A DNA stretch of 30,408 nucleotides from positions 1-30,408 of the forward strand of contig DATLQA010000069.1 of NCBI GenBank assembly GCA_035535495.1. The letters are read 5' to 3'. Both the position numbers and the translations under genes were made by a program. A model generated the notes under the pieces. It had not been told where the DNA came from. It did not search any database and saw nothing but the letters and a program-made list of their open reading frames with translations. The stretch is from DASUZB01 sp035535495 (GTDB lineage: Bacteria; Actinomycetota; CALGFH01). Shown here one piece after another: positions 1 through 8,657 of the stretch (the stretch's first letter is position 1; every line of letters begins with the position of its first letter).

Positions 1-1
1 C

Positions 2-1588
2 GCGCCCCTGATCGACCTGGTCCAGACGGTGCTGGAGCGCACCGGCGTCTGGGCCGAGCTGGAGGCGTCCAGCGACCGCCGGGCCCTGTCGGCCAGGCAG
101 AACCTGGCCACCTTCCTCGACCGGGTGGCCGAGTTCGCACCGGTCGAGGGCGACCCGTCGCTGCCGGCGTTCCTCGCCTACCTGGACGCGGTCGAGGAGG
201 CGGTCGAGCCGGTGGAGGCGACCCAGCCAGCCCCGGCGGACTCGGTCAAGCTGATGACCGTGCACATGGCCAAGGGGCTGGAGTTCCCGATGGTGGTGGT
301 GGCCGGGCTGGCCGCCGGGTCGAAGGAGGACGGCTCACCCAAGCACGGCATCTTCCCGGACGTGCGCATCTCCGACCCCCGGCGCGCCCAGGGCTTCCCC
401 TACGAGCTCCGCGAGGACGCCGGCCACCTGCCACGATTCGCCGGCAACTCGCGCGCCTTCCAGGCGGCCCTCGCCGAGCGCGCGCTCGAGGACGAGCGGC
501 GCCTCTTCTACGTGGCATGCACCCGCGCCAAGCGACTCCTCGTGCTGACCGCCGCCTGGTGGTACCAGGGCTCCGACAAGACGCCGAAGGGCCCGGGCCC
601 GTTCTGGCGCGAGGCGGCCGAGCATCCCGCGGTCGACGTGCTCCTCAGGGCCGAGGAGCCGGTCGCGAGCCCGCTGCCCGAGCGGCTCCGCAGCCGGGTC
701 CGCTGGCCGCAGCCTGCCAGGCGGCCGGCTGACGTCGACGACCCGCTGTTCCCCGAGGGGTGGGCGGGCGCCGTGGAACTGGCGAGGGACGACCCGGCCG
801 CGCTGGCCGCACGGGTGCCCACGGACCAGGGTGACGCGTTCCAGGCCGCGCTGGCCGCCCAGCGTCACCTGGTCGAGCTGGCCAGCGCCCATGACGCACC
901 CTCCCGGCCGGAGGCGCCGCGGATCCTCTCGGTCACCCAGGTGCTCACCTACGACCGCTGCCCGCAGGCGTTCTACTGGACGGTGGTGCGGCCGCTGCCC
1001 GCGCCGCCGCGGCCCGCGGCGCGGCTCGGCACGGTCGTCCACCGGCTGCTCGAGCGGCGCGCGCGCGGCCTGCCCGATCTGGTCGACGTGGGCGACCTCG
1101 GCGGCGAGCCGGCCGGGACCGCGGCCCAGCCGGGCCTGGTCGAGCGGGCGGCGCGGAACTTCGCGGCCACCAGGTTCGCCCGCCTGCCCGCTCCCGAGGC
1201 CGAGGTCGGCGTCGCCCTGCGCGCCGGCCCCTGGGTGGTGCGGGGCCGCATCGACGCGGTCTTCACCGACGGCGGCGTGGTCGAGGTGGTCGACTGGAAG
1301 ACCGGCCGGCCCGTCGGCGCCACCCATGGCGGCCTGGACCAGCTCGGCCTGTACGCCCTCGCCCTGCGCGAGCTCGGCCGCCTGCCCGCTGACGGCGCTC
1401 GGGCCTCCTACTGCTACCTCGGTGGCGACGCGCCCCGGATCGAGAGCACCTGGTACGGCCCTGCCGAGCTCGATGCTCAGCTGGCACGCCTGGAAACCGC
1501 CTTGGCCAGCATCGCCGCCGGCGAGTTCGGACGCGCCTGCGGCCGCTCCGACTGCGAGGCCTGCGGCCAGGATTCCGTGACCGGGTAG
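2..1588 (+). CDS. UvrD-type helicase / PD-(D/E)XK nuclease, C-terminal part
   Basis: This is the 3' part of a gene that is already open at the left edge, so the N-terminal Walker A half lies outside the window. The visible part begins in helicase domain 2. It contains the UvrD/RecB motif around 242-300 (VKLMTVHMAKGLEF) and motif VI around 496-545 (RRLFYVACTRAKR). A RecB/AddB-like nuclease domain follows from about 925: LGTVVHRLLE, then GRIDAVF and VVDWKTG (the acidic and D-x-K catalytic residues), then QLGLYALAL. One cysteine (YDRCP) lies ahead of the nuclease core and three lie at the C-terminus (CGRSDCEAC). This is the general layout of the iron-sulfur staple in AddB-type nucleases, although the spacing differs. 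The inferred role is double-strand break end resection, as in AddA or AdnA/AdnB. It is not obviously co-regulated with the suf operon, which starts 331 bp downstream behind its own promoter. Confidence 0.85.
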   Translation, partial: APLIDLVQTVLERTGVWAELEASSDRRALSARQNLATFLDRVAEFAPVEGDPSLPAFLAYLDAVEEAVEPVEATQPAPADSVKLMTVHMAKGLEFPMVVVAGLAAGSKEDGSPKHGIFPDVRISDPRRAQGFPYELREDAGHLPRFAGNSRAFQAALAERALEDERRLFYVACTRAKRLLVLTAAWWYQGSDKTPKGPGPFWREAAEHPAVDVLLRAEEPVASPLPERLRSRVRWPQPARRPADVDDPLFPEGWAGAVELARDDPAALAARVPTDQGDAFQAALAAQRHLVELASAHDAPSRPEAPRILSVTQVLTYDRCPQAFYWTVVRPLPAPPRPAARLGTVVHRLLERRARGLPDLVDVGDLGGEPAGTAAQPGLVERAARNFAATRFARLPAPEAEVGVALRAGPWVVRGRIDAVFTDGGVVEVVDWKTGRPVGATHGGLDQLGLYALALRELGRLPADGARASYCYLGGDAPRIESTWYGPAELDAQLARLETALASIAAGEFGRACGRSDCEACGQDSVTG

Positions 1589-1775
1589 TCGACCGTTGAT
1601 TCCCGATGGTGCGGTGAGCGGGTAGCTCCGGTCGTCCTATACTCAAACGCTTCGGTGGCCAACCTCGCTTCGTGACGGGCTGGCGCGACCGGCCTCGGGG
1701 TGACCCGTGGCGCCGGTCTGACTGGGTTGACTGGTCAAGCCCGGTTTCGCTGTGGGGCGGCGGCCCGTCCCGCGG

Positions 1776-1804
1776 TTGCCGGACGCCGCGGAGCTGCGTA
1801 AGAT
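1776..1804 (+). promoter_or_regulatory. Putative sigma-A-type promoter of the suf operon
   Basis: TTGCCG at 1776-1781 and TAAGAT at 1799-1804 are separated by exactly 17 bp. Transcription would start near 1811, inside the palindrome at 1810-1831. The assignment rests on box quality, spacing and position, about 115 bp before the sufR start codon. Confidence 0.55.
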
Positions 1805-1809
1805 CAATC

Positions 1810-1831
1810 AAGGAAGCATTTATGTTTCCTT
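1810..1831. promoter_or_regulatory. Palindromic operator, candidate SufR site
   Basis: The arms AAGGAAGCAT and ATGTTTCCTT are separated by TT and form a 22-bp palindrome with a single mismatch. It covers the predicted transcription start of sufR. It is A+T-rich compared with its surroundings, so chance is less likely. SufR proteins are known to repress their own suf operon by binding inverted repeats in its promoter when they carry an iron-sulfur cluster. That SufR binds this particular site is inferred. Confidence 0.5.
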
Positions 1832-1919
1832 AATCGCCCGCCGGCGCCGGGACCAGGGCCGACAGCTCGCCAGGTGCCAGCAGGGTCCGCCGTAGCAGTC
1901 GTAAGGAAGGACGCGCACG

Positions 1920-2684
1920 ATGTCGACGGCCGAGCACGACGCCGACGACCTGGGTCGCCGCAGCACGCGGGGGCAGATCATGGTGTTCCTGCGCCGCCGC
2001 GGGCGCCTGTCCGCGCCCCAGCTCGCCGGCCTTCTCGGCATGACCACCGTTGGCGTGCGCCGTCACCTCGTCCTGCTCGAACGCGACGGCCTGGTCACCG
2101 CCACCACCGAGAAGCCGAAGCGGGGCCGGCCCACCGCGGTGTACCGGCTGACCGACGCCGGCCTCGAGACCTTCCCGCGCCACTACGACGAGATCGCCAG
2201 CGAGGCCCTCACCTTCCTCAAGGGCGAGGACGTCGGCGCCTTCCGCCGCTTCCTGGCCCGCCGGAACGAGCGCCTGGCGGCCAGCTTCGCCACGCACGTG
2301 GAGGGCGCTACAGTGGAGGAGCGGGCCGCGGCCCTGGCCGAGGTCCTCACCCAGCAGGGCTACATGGCCGAGGTGGAGCAGACCCCCGAAGGGCTCCAGC
2401 TCTGCCAGCACAACTGCACGGTCGAGCACCTGGCAGCCGAGCTGCCCGACCTGTGCGCCTCCGAGACCAAGCTGTTCGAACAGCTGCTCGGGGCGCCCGT
2501 CAGGCGGGAGGCAACGATCGCCCGGGGTGGCGTGCGCTGCGTCACCCAGGTCGACCAGCCGGCCGGCCGGGCCGGCTCGCTGCCGCGAGCCAGCACCGGA
2601 AACAGCACCACCGAGACGTCCCCGACCAGCCTGGACGCGGCCACCGCCGCACCAGCGCCCACCGCAGCAAGGAGCCAAGCCTGA
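1920..2684 (+). CDS. sufR: SufR, iron-sulfur-sensing repressor of the suf operon
   Basis: This 254-aa transcription factor has an N-terminal winged helix at about residues 18-80 (SAPQLAGLLGMTTVGVRRHL, then GRPTAVYRLTDAG). A C-terminal cysteine domain follows. Cysteines 162, 166, 179 and 207 have the spacing C-x3-C-x12-C-x27-C, which agrees with the arrangement reported for mycobacterial SufR, and the HNC, LC and RC contexts match the family. The last 40 residues are low-complexity Ala/Thr/Ser/Pro and probably disordered. The start at 1920 has AAGGAAGG 9 nt upstream. The stop overlaps the sufB start as TGATG, which implies translational coupling. The protein probably represses the operon when cluster supply is sufficient and releases it under iron limitation or oxidative stress. 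Confidence 0.9.
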   Translation: MSTAEHDADDLGRRSTRGQIMVFLRRRGRLSAPQLAGLLGMTTVGVRRHLVLLERDGLVTATTEKPKRGRPTAVYRLTDAGLETFPRHYDEIASEALTFLKGEDVGAFRRFLARRNERLAASFATHVEGATVEERAAALAEVLTQQGYMAEVEQTPEGLQLCQHNCTVEHLAAELPDLCASETKLFEQLLGAPVRREATIARGGVRCVTQVDQPAGRAGSLPRASTGNSTTETSPTSLDAATAAPAPTAARSQA

Positions 2685-4132
2685 TGGTCAGCGAAGCCCG
2701 CGAGCTCACCGAGGGCCCGGAGCGGATCAACCCCGTGCCCGAGAACGTGGACCTGGGGGCGTACAAGTTCGGCTGGCACGACCCCGTCCACTCCGTGTTC
2801 ACCCCGAAGAAGGGCCTGTCCCACGAGGTCGTCGAGGAGATCTCGCGGATGAAGGACGAGCCCGAGTGGATGCGGGCCTTCCGCCACAAGGCGCTGGACT
2901 ACTTCTACCGGCGCCCGATGCCGCAGTGGGGCGGGAACCTGGGCGACATCGACTTCGACAACATCTACTACTTCCTGCGCGCCACCGAGAAGCAGGCGGG
3001 GTCCTGGGAAGAGCTGCCGGCCGACATCAAGAACACCTACGACCGGCTCGGCATCCCGGAGGCGGAGAAGCAGCGCCTGATCGCCGGGGTGGCCGCCCAG
3101 TACGAGTCGGAGGTCGTCTACCACAAGGTCCGCGAGGACCTCGAGGCGCAGGGCGTCCTGTTCCTGGACACCGACGCCGCCCTGCGCGAGCACGAGGACC
3201 TGTTCCGCGAGCACTGGGCCACGGTGATCCCGGCCAACGACAACAAGTTCTCCGCCCTGAACTCCGCCGTCTGGTCGGGCGGGTCGTTCATCTGGATCCC
3301 CGAAGGCGTCCACGTGGAGATCCCGCTGCAGGCCTACTTCCGCATCAACTCGCAGAACATGGGCCAGTTCGAGCGGACCCTGATCATCGCCGAGCCGGGA
3401 TCGAGCGTGCACTACGTGGAGGGGTGCACCGCGCCCATCTACTCCTCGGACTCGCTGCACTCGGCGGTGGTCGAGATCATCGTCAAGCCGCACGCCAAGG
3501 TCCGCTACACCACCATCCAGAACTGGTCCAACAACGTCTACAACCTGGTCACCAAGCGCGCCGCGGCCTACGAGGGCGCGACCATGGAGTGGATCGACGG
3601 CAACATCGGGTCGAAGCTGACCATGAAGTACCCGGCCGTCCTGCTGCTCGGCGAGCACGCCCACGGAGAGATCCTCTCGGTCGCGTTCGCCGGCGACGGC
3701 CAGCACCAGGACGCCGGCGCCAAGCTGACCTTCGCCGCGCCCAACACCACCGGGCAGATCGTCTCCAAGTCGATCTCGCGTGACGGTGGACGGACCTCCT
3801 ACCGCGGCCTCATCAAGGTCGAGGAGGAGGCGCCAGGGGTGAAGGCGAACGTCCGCTGCGACGCGCTCCTGCTCGACGAGGAGTCGCGCTCGGACACCTA
3901 CCCCTATATGGACATCAATGAGGAGGACGTCACCCTCGGACACGAGGCGACGGTCTCCAAGATCGGCGACGACCAGCTCTTCTACCTCCGCTCCCGCGGC
4001 CTGTCCGAGGCCGAGGCGACGGCCATGATCGTGCGCGGCTTCATCGAGCCGATCTCCAAGGAACTGCCGATGGAGTACGCGCTCGAGCTGAACCGGCTGA
4101 TCTCCCTGCAGATGGAAGGGGCGATCGGCTAG
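2684..4132 (+). CDS. sufB: SufB, Fe-S cluster scaffold subunit
   Basis: SufB forms the SufBC2D scaffold complex with SufC and SufD, on which iron and persulfide sulfur are assembled into clusters in the cytoplasm. The 482-aa product has the usual length. Its C-terminal half carries the beta-helix hallmark stretches NDNKFSALNSAVWSGGSFIW, HYVEGCTAP, LGHEATVSKIGDDQLFYL and RGFIEPISKELPMEYA, which resemble Gram-positive SufB. There is no intein, unlike many mycobacterial SufB genes. The frame is open upstream into sufR, but the start at 2684 is chosen because AAGGAG at 2669-2674 lies 9 nt before it, it overlaps the sufR stop, and the protein then begins where the family does. sufD follows after two bases. 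Confidence 0.95.
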   Translation: MVSEARELTEGPERINPVPENVDLGAYKFGWHDPVHSVFTPKKGLSHEVVEEISRMKDEPEWMRAFRHKALDYFYRRPMPQWGGNLGDIDFDNIYYFLRATEKQAGSWEELPADIKNTYDRLGIPEAEKQRLIAGVAAQYESEVVYHKVREDLEAQGVLFLDTDAALREHEDLFREHWATVIPANDNKFSALNSAVWSGGSFIWIPEGVHVEIPLQAYFRINSQNMGQFERTLIIAEPGSSVHYVEGCTAPIYSSDSLHSAVVEIIVKPHAKVRYTTIQNWSNNVYNLVTKRAAAYEGATMEWIDGNIGSKLTMKYPAVLLLGEHAHGEILSVAFAGDGQHQDAGAKLTFAAPNTTGQIVSKSISRDGGRTSYRGLIKVEEEAPGVKANVRCDALLLDEESRSDTYPYMDINEEDVTLGHEATVSKIGDDQLFYLRSRGLSEAEATAMIVRGFIEPISKELPMEYALELNRLISLQMEGAIG

Positions 4133-4134
4133 CC

Positions 4135-5583
4135 GTGGCCGCGACCACCATCGAGACACTGAACCTGAAGGACCTCGACCAGGCGGCGCTGACCGCCTGG
4201 TCGGAGGCGCTGGGCGACCCGGAGTGGCTGCGCACCCGCCGGCTCGCCGCCCTGGCCGCCCTCGACAAGCTCGAGCGCCCAGGCGTCCGCGACGAGGCCT
4301 GGCGCTTCACCGATCCGAAGCGGGCCGGCCTGGACCGGCAGCCGATCATCCGGGCCGGCGGGCAGCCGGGTGAACGCGACCAGGCGGGCGTGTTCGCCGG
4401 CGGTGCCGCCCCCGGCGAGCACGCCGACTCCGAGCTGGAGCTGGAGCCGGGCGGGCTGGTCACCGTGGTGGACGGTGCCGCCACCGGCGCCGACCTCGCC
4501 GCCGGGCTGGCGGACCGCGGGGTGGTGCTGACCGACTTCGCCACCGCCGCGCGGGAGCACGCCGACCTGGTCGAACCCCGCTTCATGACCTCGGCGGCGC
4601 CCTTCGAGGAGGACTGGTTCCTCGCCCTGCACGCCGCCTGCGTGAGCGGCGGCACCTTCCTGTACGTGCCGGCAGGGGTGGAGCTGGCGATGCCGCTCGG
4701 CGCGCTCCACCGGCGCACCGTGCCCGGCGCCACCTTCACCCACACCCTGCTGGTGGTGGAGGAGGAAGCCTCCCTCACCTTCGTGCAGCAGCACGACTCA
4801 CCGGACAGCATCGGCGGGCGCGCCTTCCACCACGGCGTGACCGAGCTGCTGGTCGGCCCGCGGGCCTCGGTGCAGCTCCTCAGCCTGCAGGAATGGGGCA
4901 GCGAGGAGGTCAGCCACTTCGGCGTGCTCCGCACCGAGGTGGCGCGCCAGGCCAAGTTCCGTTCGTTCGTGGTCACCCTCGGCGGCGGCACCGTGCGGAT
5001 CTCCCCGGAGACGCGGCTCTACGAGGGCGCCGAAGCCAACTTCCTCGGCGCGGCCTTCGCCGACCGGGGCCAGCGCTTCGAGCACCGCGCCACCACCCAC
5101 CACGTCGAGCCGCACGCCCGCTCCGAGCTGCTCTACAAGGGCGGGCTCCTGGGCGGGTCGCGCAACATCTTCTACGGCAACATCCTCATCCACCCGGGCG
5201 CCCGCGGCAGCGACGCCAGCCAGACCATGCGCAACCTGGTCCTGTCCAAGCACGCCCACGCCGAGGCGATCCCCTTCCTGGAGATCGAGAACTCCGACGT
5301 CCGCTGCGCCCACGCCGCCGCCACCGGCCGGGTCGACGACCTGCACCTGTTCTACCTGCAGTCCCGCGGGATCCCGCGGACGGAGGCGCGGCGCCTGGTG
5401 GTGTTCGGGTTCTTCGAGGAGGTCCTCGCCCAGGCGACCGTGCCGGCGGTCCGCCGCCGCCTCGAGGCCGCCCTCGAGGCCGAGCTCGCGGAACTCGCCG
5501 ACGAGTCGGAGGGGCCTGGGGGTCCGGGGGGCTCAAGGAGCGAAGTGGTAGCCCCCCGGTCAACAGGGGGAGGTGCGGGCTGA
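4135..5583 (+). CDS. sufD: SufD, Fe-S scaffold partner of SufB
   Basis: SufD is the non-catalytic partner of SufB in the SufBC2D complex and is linked to iron acquisition. The 482-aa protein starts with GTG two bases after the sufB stop. The family core is clear: ASQTMRNLVLSKHAHAEAIPFLEIENSDVRCAH, then LHLFYLQSRGIPRTEARRLVV, with the conserved His of the DVRCAH motif. The extreme C-terminus is odd. The last roughly 24 residues (from EGPGGPGG to the end) are encoded by the 36-bp hairpin repeat at 5524-5559 and its flanks, so the tail looks like a repeat that inserted into the 3' end and extended the frame. The stop overlaps the next start as TGATG. Confidence 0.93.
   Translation: MAATTIETLNLKDLDQAALTAWSEALGDPEWLRTRRLAALAALDKLERPGVRDEAWRFTDPKRAGLDRQPIIRAGGQPGERDQAGVFAGGAAPGEHADSELELEPGGLVTVVDGAATGADLAAGLADRGVVLTDFATAAREHADLVEPRFMTSAAPFEEDWFLALHAACVSGGTFLYVPAGVELAMPLGALHRRTVPGATFTHTLLVVEEEASLTFVQQHDSPDSIGGRAFHHGVTELLVGPRASVQLLSLQEWGSEEVSHFGVLRTEVARQAKFRSFVVTLGGGTVRISPETRLYEGAEANFLGAAFADRGQRFEHRATTHHVEPHARSELLYKGGLLGGSRNIFYGNILIHPGARGSDASQTMRNLVLSKHAHAEAIPFLEIENSDVRCAHAAATGRVDDLHLFYLQSRGIPRTEARRLVVFGFFEEVLAQATVPAVRRRLEAALEAELAELADESEGPGGPGGSRSEVVAPRSTGGGAG
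5524..5559. repeat. 36-bp palindromic repeat, copy 1
   Basis: A 10-bp perfect stem (CCGGGGGGCT and AGCCCCCCGG) encloses the 16-base loop CAAGGAGCGAAGTGGT. The same 36 bp recurs at 30368-30403 with one loop difference (T to C), so 35 of 36 positions are identical. This copy is translated as part of the SufD tail, unusual for REP-like elements, which normally lie between genes. It also sits just before the ribosome-binding site of the Rieske gene, so the hairpin could affect the sufD-to-downstream mRNA ratio. Confidence 0.8.
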
Positions 5584-5942
5584 TGCCGTGGGTGCGGCTG
5601 GCCGCGCTCTCCGAGCTGGAGGTCGGCGCGGGGCACCGGGTCGAGCTCTCCGACGACGAGGCGGTCGCGCTGGTCCACACCGGCGACCAGGTGTATGCCG
5701 TGGAGGACTGCTGCAGCCACGAGGAGTACCCGCTCTCCGAGGGCTGGGTGGAGGACCGCCAGATCGAGTGCGCCCTCCACGGCAGCCGTTTCGACCTGGC
5801 CACCGGGCACCCCGACGTGCCGCCGGCCCTGGTCCCGGTGCAGGTCTTCCCGGTCCGCGTGGCCGGCGACGACGTCCTCGTCGACCTGCCCGAGGACTGG
5901 GCCGCGCTCGCCGAGGAGTCGATCAACTCGAACGTGCAATGA
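5583..5942 (+). CDS. Rieske-type [2Fe-2S] ferredoxin of the suf operon
   Basis: This 119-aa protein has the Rieske cluster ligands C44-x-H46 (DCCSHEEYPL) and C63-x2-H66 (CALHGSRFD), and no signal peptide or membrane segment. It therefore belongs to the soluble non-haem Rieske ferredoxins related to those that serve aromatic dioxygenases. It starts inside the sufD stop (TGATG) with GGGGGAGG 9 nt upstream, so it is translated with the SUF machinery. A Rieske ferredoxin between sufD and sufC is a recurrent arrangement in actinobacterial suf operons. Its exact role is not established; electron supply to cluster assembly is an inference. An extra Cys43 next to the ligand is notable but not diagnostic. 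Confidence 0.88.
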   Translation: MPWVRLAALSELEVGAGHRVELSDDEAVALVHTGDQVYAVEDCCSHEEYPLSEGWVEDRQIECALHGSRFDLATGHPDVPPALVPVQVFPVRVAGDDVLVDLPEDWAALAEESINSNVQ

Positions 5943-5949
5943 ACGAGGA

Positions 5950-6024
5950 AGGTGGCCCGGAGCCGCGCGCCTGGCTGGACACCAGGGAGGTGGCCCGGAG
6001 CCGCATCGAGCGGCGTAGGGCCAC
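5950..6024. repeat. Direct repeat and hairpin between the Rieske gene and sufC
   Basis: The 115-bp gap contains the 17-mer AGGTGGCCCGGAGCCGC twice, at 5950-5966 and 5988-6004. The second copy begins a hairpin with arms GTGGCCC (5990-5996) and GGGCCAC (6018-6024). Its loop shares the run GGAGC...GAGCGG.GTAG with the loop of the 36-bp repeat, so it may be a diverged member of the same family. It could modulate read-through or mRNA stability ahead of sufC. Confidence 0.5.
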
Positions 6025-6057
6025 CGACCGTTTGAACAGAGGAGCTGACAACCGCTG

Positions 6058-6810
<753 letters not shown>

Positions 6811-6849
6811 CCCCCACCCGCTCTCCGTCCGAGGAGGCATGCTCCAACG

Positions 6850-8118
6850 ATGAGCATCACCACCCGCACCACGACCGGCTCCAAGGCCGCCCCGCCCGGC
6901 GACCTGGCCGCCCTGGTGCGCCCGGACTTCCCGATCCTGGAGCGGCAGGTCAACGGCAAGCCGCTGGTATACCTGGACAGCGCGGCCAGCAGCCAGAAGC
7001 CGGTCCACGTTCTGGCCGCGATGCACGAGTACTACACCAGGCACAACGCCAACGTGCACCGCGGTGTCCATACCCTGGCCGAGGAGGCCACCCGCCTGTT
7101 CGAGGAGGCCCGCGGCAAGGTCGCCCGGTTCGTGGGCGCGAGCGAGCGGGCCACGGTGTTCACCAAGAACGCCACCGAGGCGATCAACCTGGTCGCCTGG
7201 GGCTGGGGGCTGCGCAACCTGCGCGAGGGTGACGAGGTGGTGGTGACCGAGATGGAGCACCACGCCAATCTGGTCCCCTGGCAGCTGGTGGCCAAGCTGA
7301 CCGGCGCCAGGATCAAGGCGATCCCGGTGACCGACGCCTACACCCTCGACCTCGACGCCCTCGACGAGCTGCTCGGCGAGCGCACCCGGCTGGTGGCGGT
7401 CTCCGCCATGTCCAACGTGCTCGGGACGGTCAACCCGGTGGCCGAGGTGGCCGCCAAGGCCCACGCGGCCGGCGCGCTGGTGCTGGCCGACGCCTCCCAG
7501 GCGGTGCCGCACGTGGGCGTGACCCTCGGCGGCCTCGGCGTGGACTTCCTCGCCTTCACCGGGCACAAGATGCTCGGCCCGATGGGCGTGGGCGTGCTCG
7601 CCGCCCGCGAGGAGCTGCTGGACGGGATGGAGCCGTTCCTCGGCGGCGGCGAGATGATCCGTGACGTCTCCATCGAGACCTCGACCTGGAACGACATCCC
7701 GTGGCGGTTCGAGGCCGGCACGCCCAACGTGGCCGAGGCGATCGGGCTGGGCGCGGCCGTCGACTACCTGGGCGCGCTCGGCATGGACACCGTCCGCAAC
7801 CACGAGCGCGCCGTCACCGGCTACGCCCTGGAGCGCCTGGCCGAGGTGGACGGCCTGCGGGTGCTCGGGCCGAGCGACCTGGAACATCGCGGGGGGGCGG
7901 TGTCGTTCACCCTTGGGGACGTCCATCCGCACGACGTCGCGCAGGTCCTCGACGGCGACGGGATCGCGGTCCGGGCCGGCCACCACTGCGCCAAGCCGCT
8001 GATGACGCGGTTCGGCCTGACGGCCACCACCCGGGCATCGTTCTACGTCTACTCGACCCGCGACGAGGTGGACGCCCTGGCCAGCGCACTCGACAAGACC
8101 AGGCGGCTGTTCGCCTGA
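6850..8118 (+). CDS. sufS: SufS, cysteine desulfurase
   Basis: This PLP enzyme removes sulfur from L-cysteine and passes the persulfide to SufU. The 422-aa protein has the PLP lysine K240 in FTGHKMLGP, the cofactor-stacking His138 in EMEHHANLVPW and the persulfide cysteine C380 in RAGHHCAKPLM, which has the short context typical of group II (SufS-type) desulfurases. The first 25 residues before PDFPIL are a variable extension. GAGGAGG at 6831-6837 lies 12 nt before the ATG. sufU follows directly, as expected for its sulfur acceptor. Confidence 0.96.
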   Translation: MSITTRTTTGSKAAPPGDLAALVRPDFPILERQVNGKPLVYLDSAASSQKPVHVLAAMHEYYTRHNANVHRGVHTLAEEATRLFEEARGKVARFVGASERATVFTKNATEAINLVAWGWGLRNLREGDEVVVTEMEHHANLVPWQLVAKLTGARIKAIPVTDAYTLDLDALDELLGERTRLVAVSAMSNVLGTVNPVAEVAAKAHAAGALVLADASQAVPHVGVTLGGLGVDFLAFTGHKMLGPMGVGVLAAREELLDGMEPFLGGGEMIRDVSIETSTWNDIPWRFEAGTPNVAEAIGLGAAVDYLGALGMDTVRNHERAVTGYALERLAEVDGLRVLGPSDLEHRGGAVSFTLGDVHPHDVAQVLDGDGIAVRAGHHCAKPLMTRFGLTATTRASFYVYSTRDEVDALASALDKTRRLFA

Positions 8119-8163
8119 CCGAACCGACGAGACGAGCCCGAAGAAGGGAGGTGGCCCGCCGAG

Positions 8164-8634
8164 ATGGCCCTGGAAGACCTCTACCAGGAGATCATCCTGG
8201 ACCACTCCCGCGCGCCAAGGCACCCGGGCCGGCTCTCCGACGACCACGTCGAGGTCCGCCACTACAACCCGGTCTGCGGCGACGACGTCACCGTGGGGCT
8301 GCGCCTGGAGGAGGGGCGGGTGGCCGGCATCGCGGTCGACGGCAAGGGTTGCGCCATCTCGCAGGCCTCGGCGTCGGTCATGAGCGAGCTGGTGCTCGAC
8401 CGGACGGTCGGGCAGGCGCTGGACGTGGCCGAGGCGTTCCGCCTGCTGATGCACGGCGAGGGTGAGGCGGACGAGGAGCTGCTCGGCGATGGGGTCGCCT
8501 TCGCCGGGGTGGCGAGGTATCCGATGCGGGTGAAGTGCGCCCTGCTCGGCTGGATGGCGTTCAAGGACGCCGCCGCCAGGGCGGTGGCCGGCCAGAACGG
8601 CGGGACGACAGCGACAGGCGGTGGCGAGCGGTGA
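8164..8634 (+). CDS. sufU: SufU, zinc-dependent sulfur acceptor of SufS
   Basis: SufU is an IscU-fold zinc protein that takes persulfide sulfur from SufS in Gram-positive and actinobacterial systems. The 156-aa product has the zinc ligands C38 and D40 (NPVCGDD), C63 (GKGCAISQASASVM) and C125 (RVKCALLGW). The region between the second and third cysteines has the SufU length rather than the shorter IscU one. AAGGGAGG lies about 11 nt upstream of the ATG. The C-terminal 15 residues are Gly/Thr-rich and not conserved. Confidence 0.94.
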   Translation: MALEDLYQEIILDHSRAPRHPGRLSDDHVEVRHYNPVCGDDVTVGLRLEEGRVAGIAVDGKGCAISQASASVMSELVLDRTVGQALDVAEAFRLLMHGEGEADEELLGDGVAFAGVARYPMRVKCALLGWMAFKDAAARAVAGQNGGTTATGGGER

Positions 8635-8657
8635 GCAGTGAGCAGGAGGGGATCACG

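Larger units (their letters stand above)
1589..1919. other. Intergenic region upstream of the suf operon
   Basis: No credible gene lies in these 331 bp. Around 1689-1717 there is a loose hairpin (ACCGGC and GCCGGT arms with a small inner GGG/CCC stem) that could end helicase transcription, but no T-run follows it. A TATACT box lies at 1638-1643 without a good -35 partner. The right end holds the sufR promoter and palindrome, listed separately, and an AAGGAAGG ribosome-binding site at 1903-1910. Confidence 0.5.

Noticed and set aside
1874..2683. A 270-codon N-terminal extension of SufB overlapping sufR
   Set aside because: The extension is low-complexity Arg/Ala/Pro, overlaps sufR completely, and SufB has a proper ribosome-binding site and family N-terminus at 2684.
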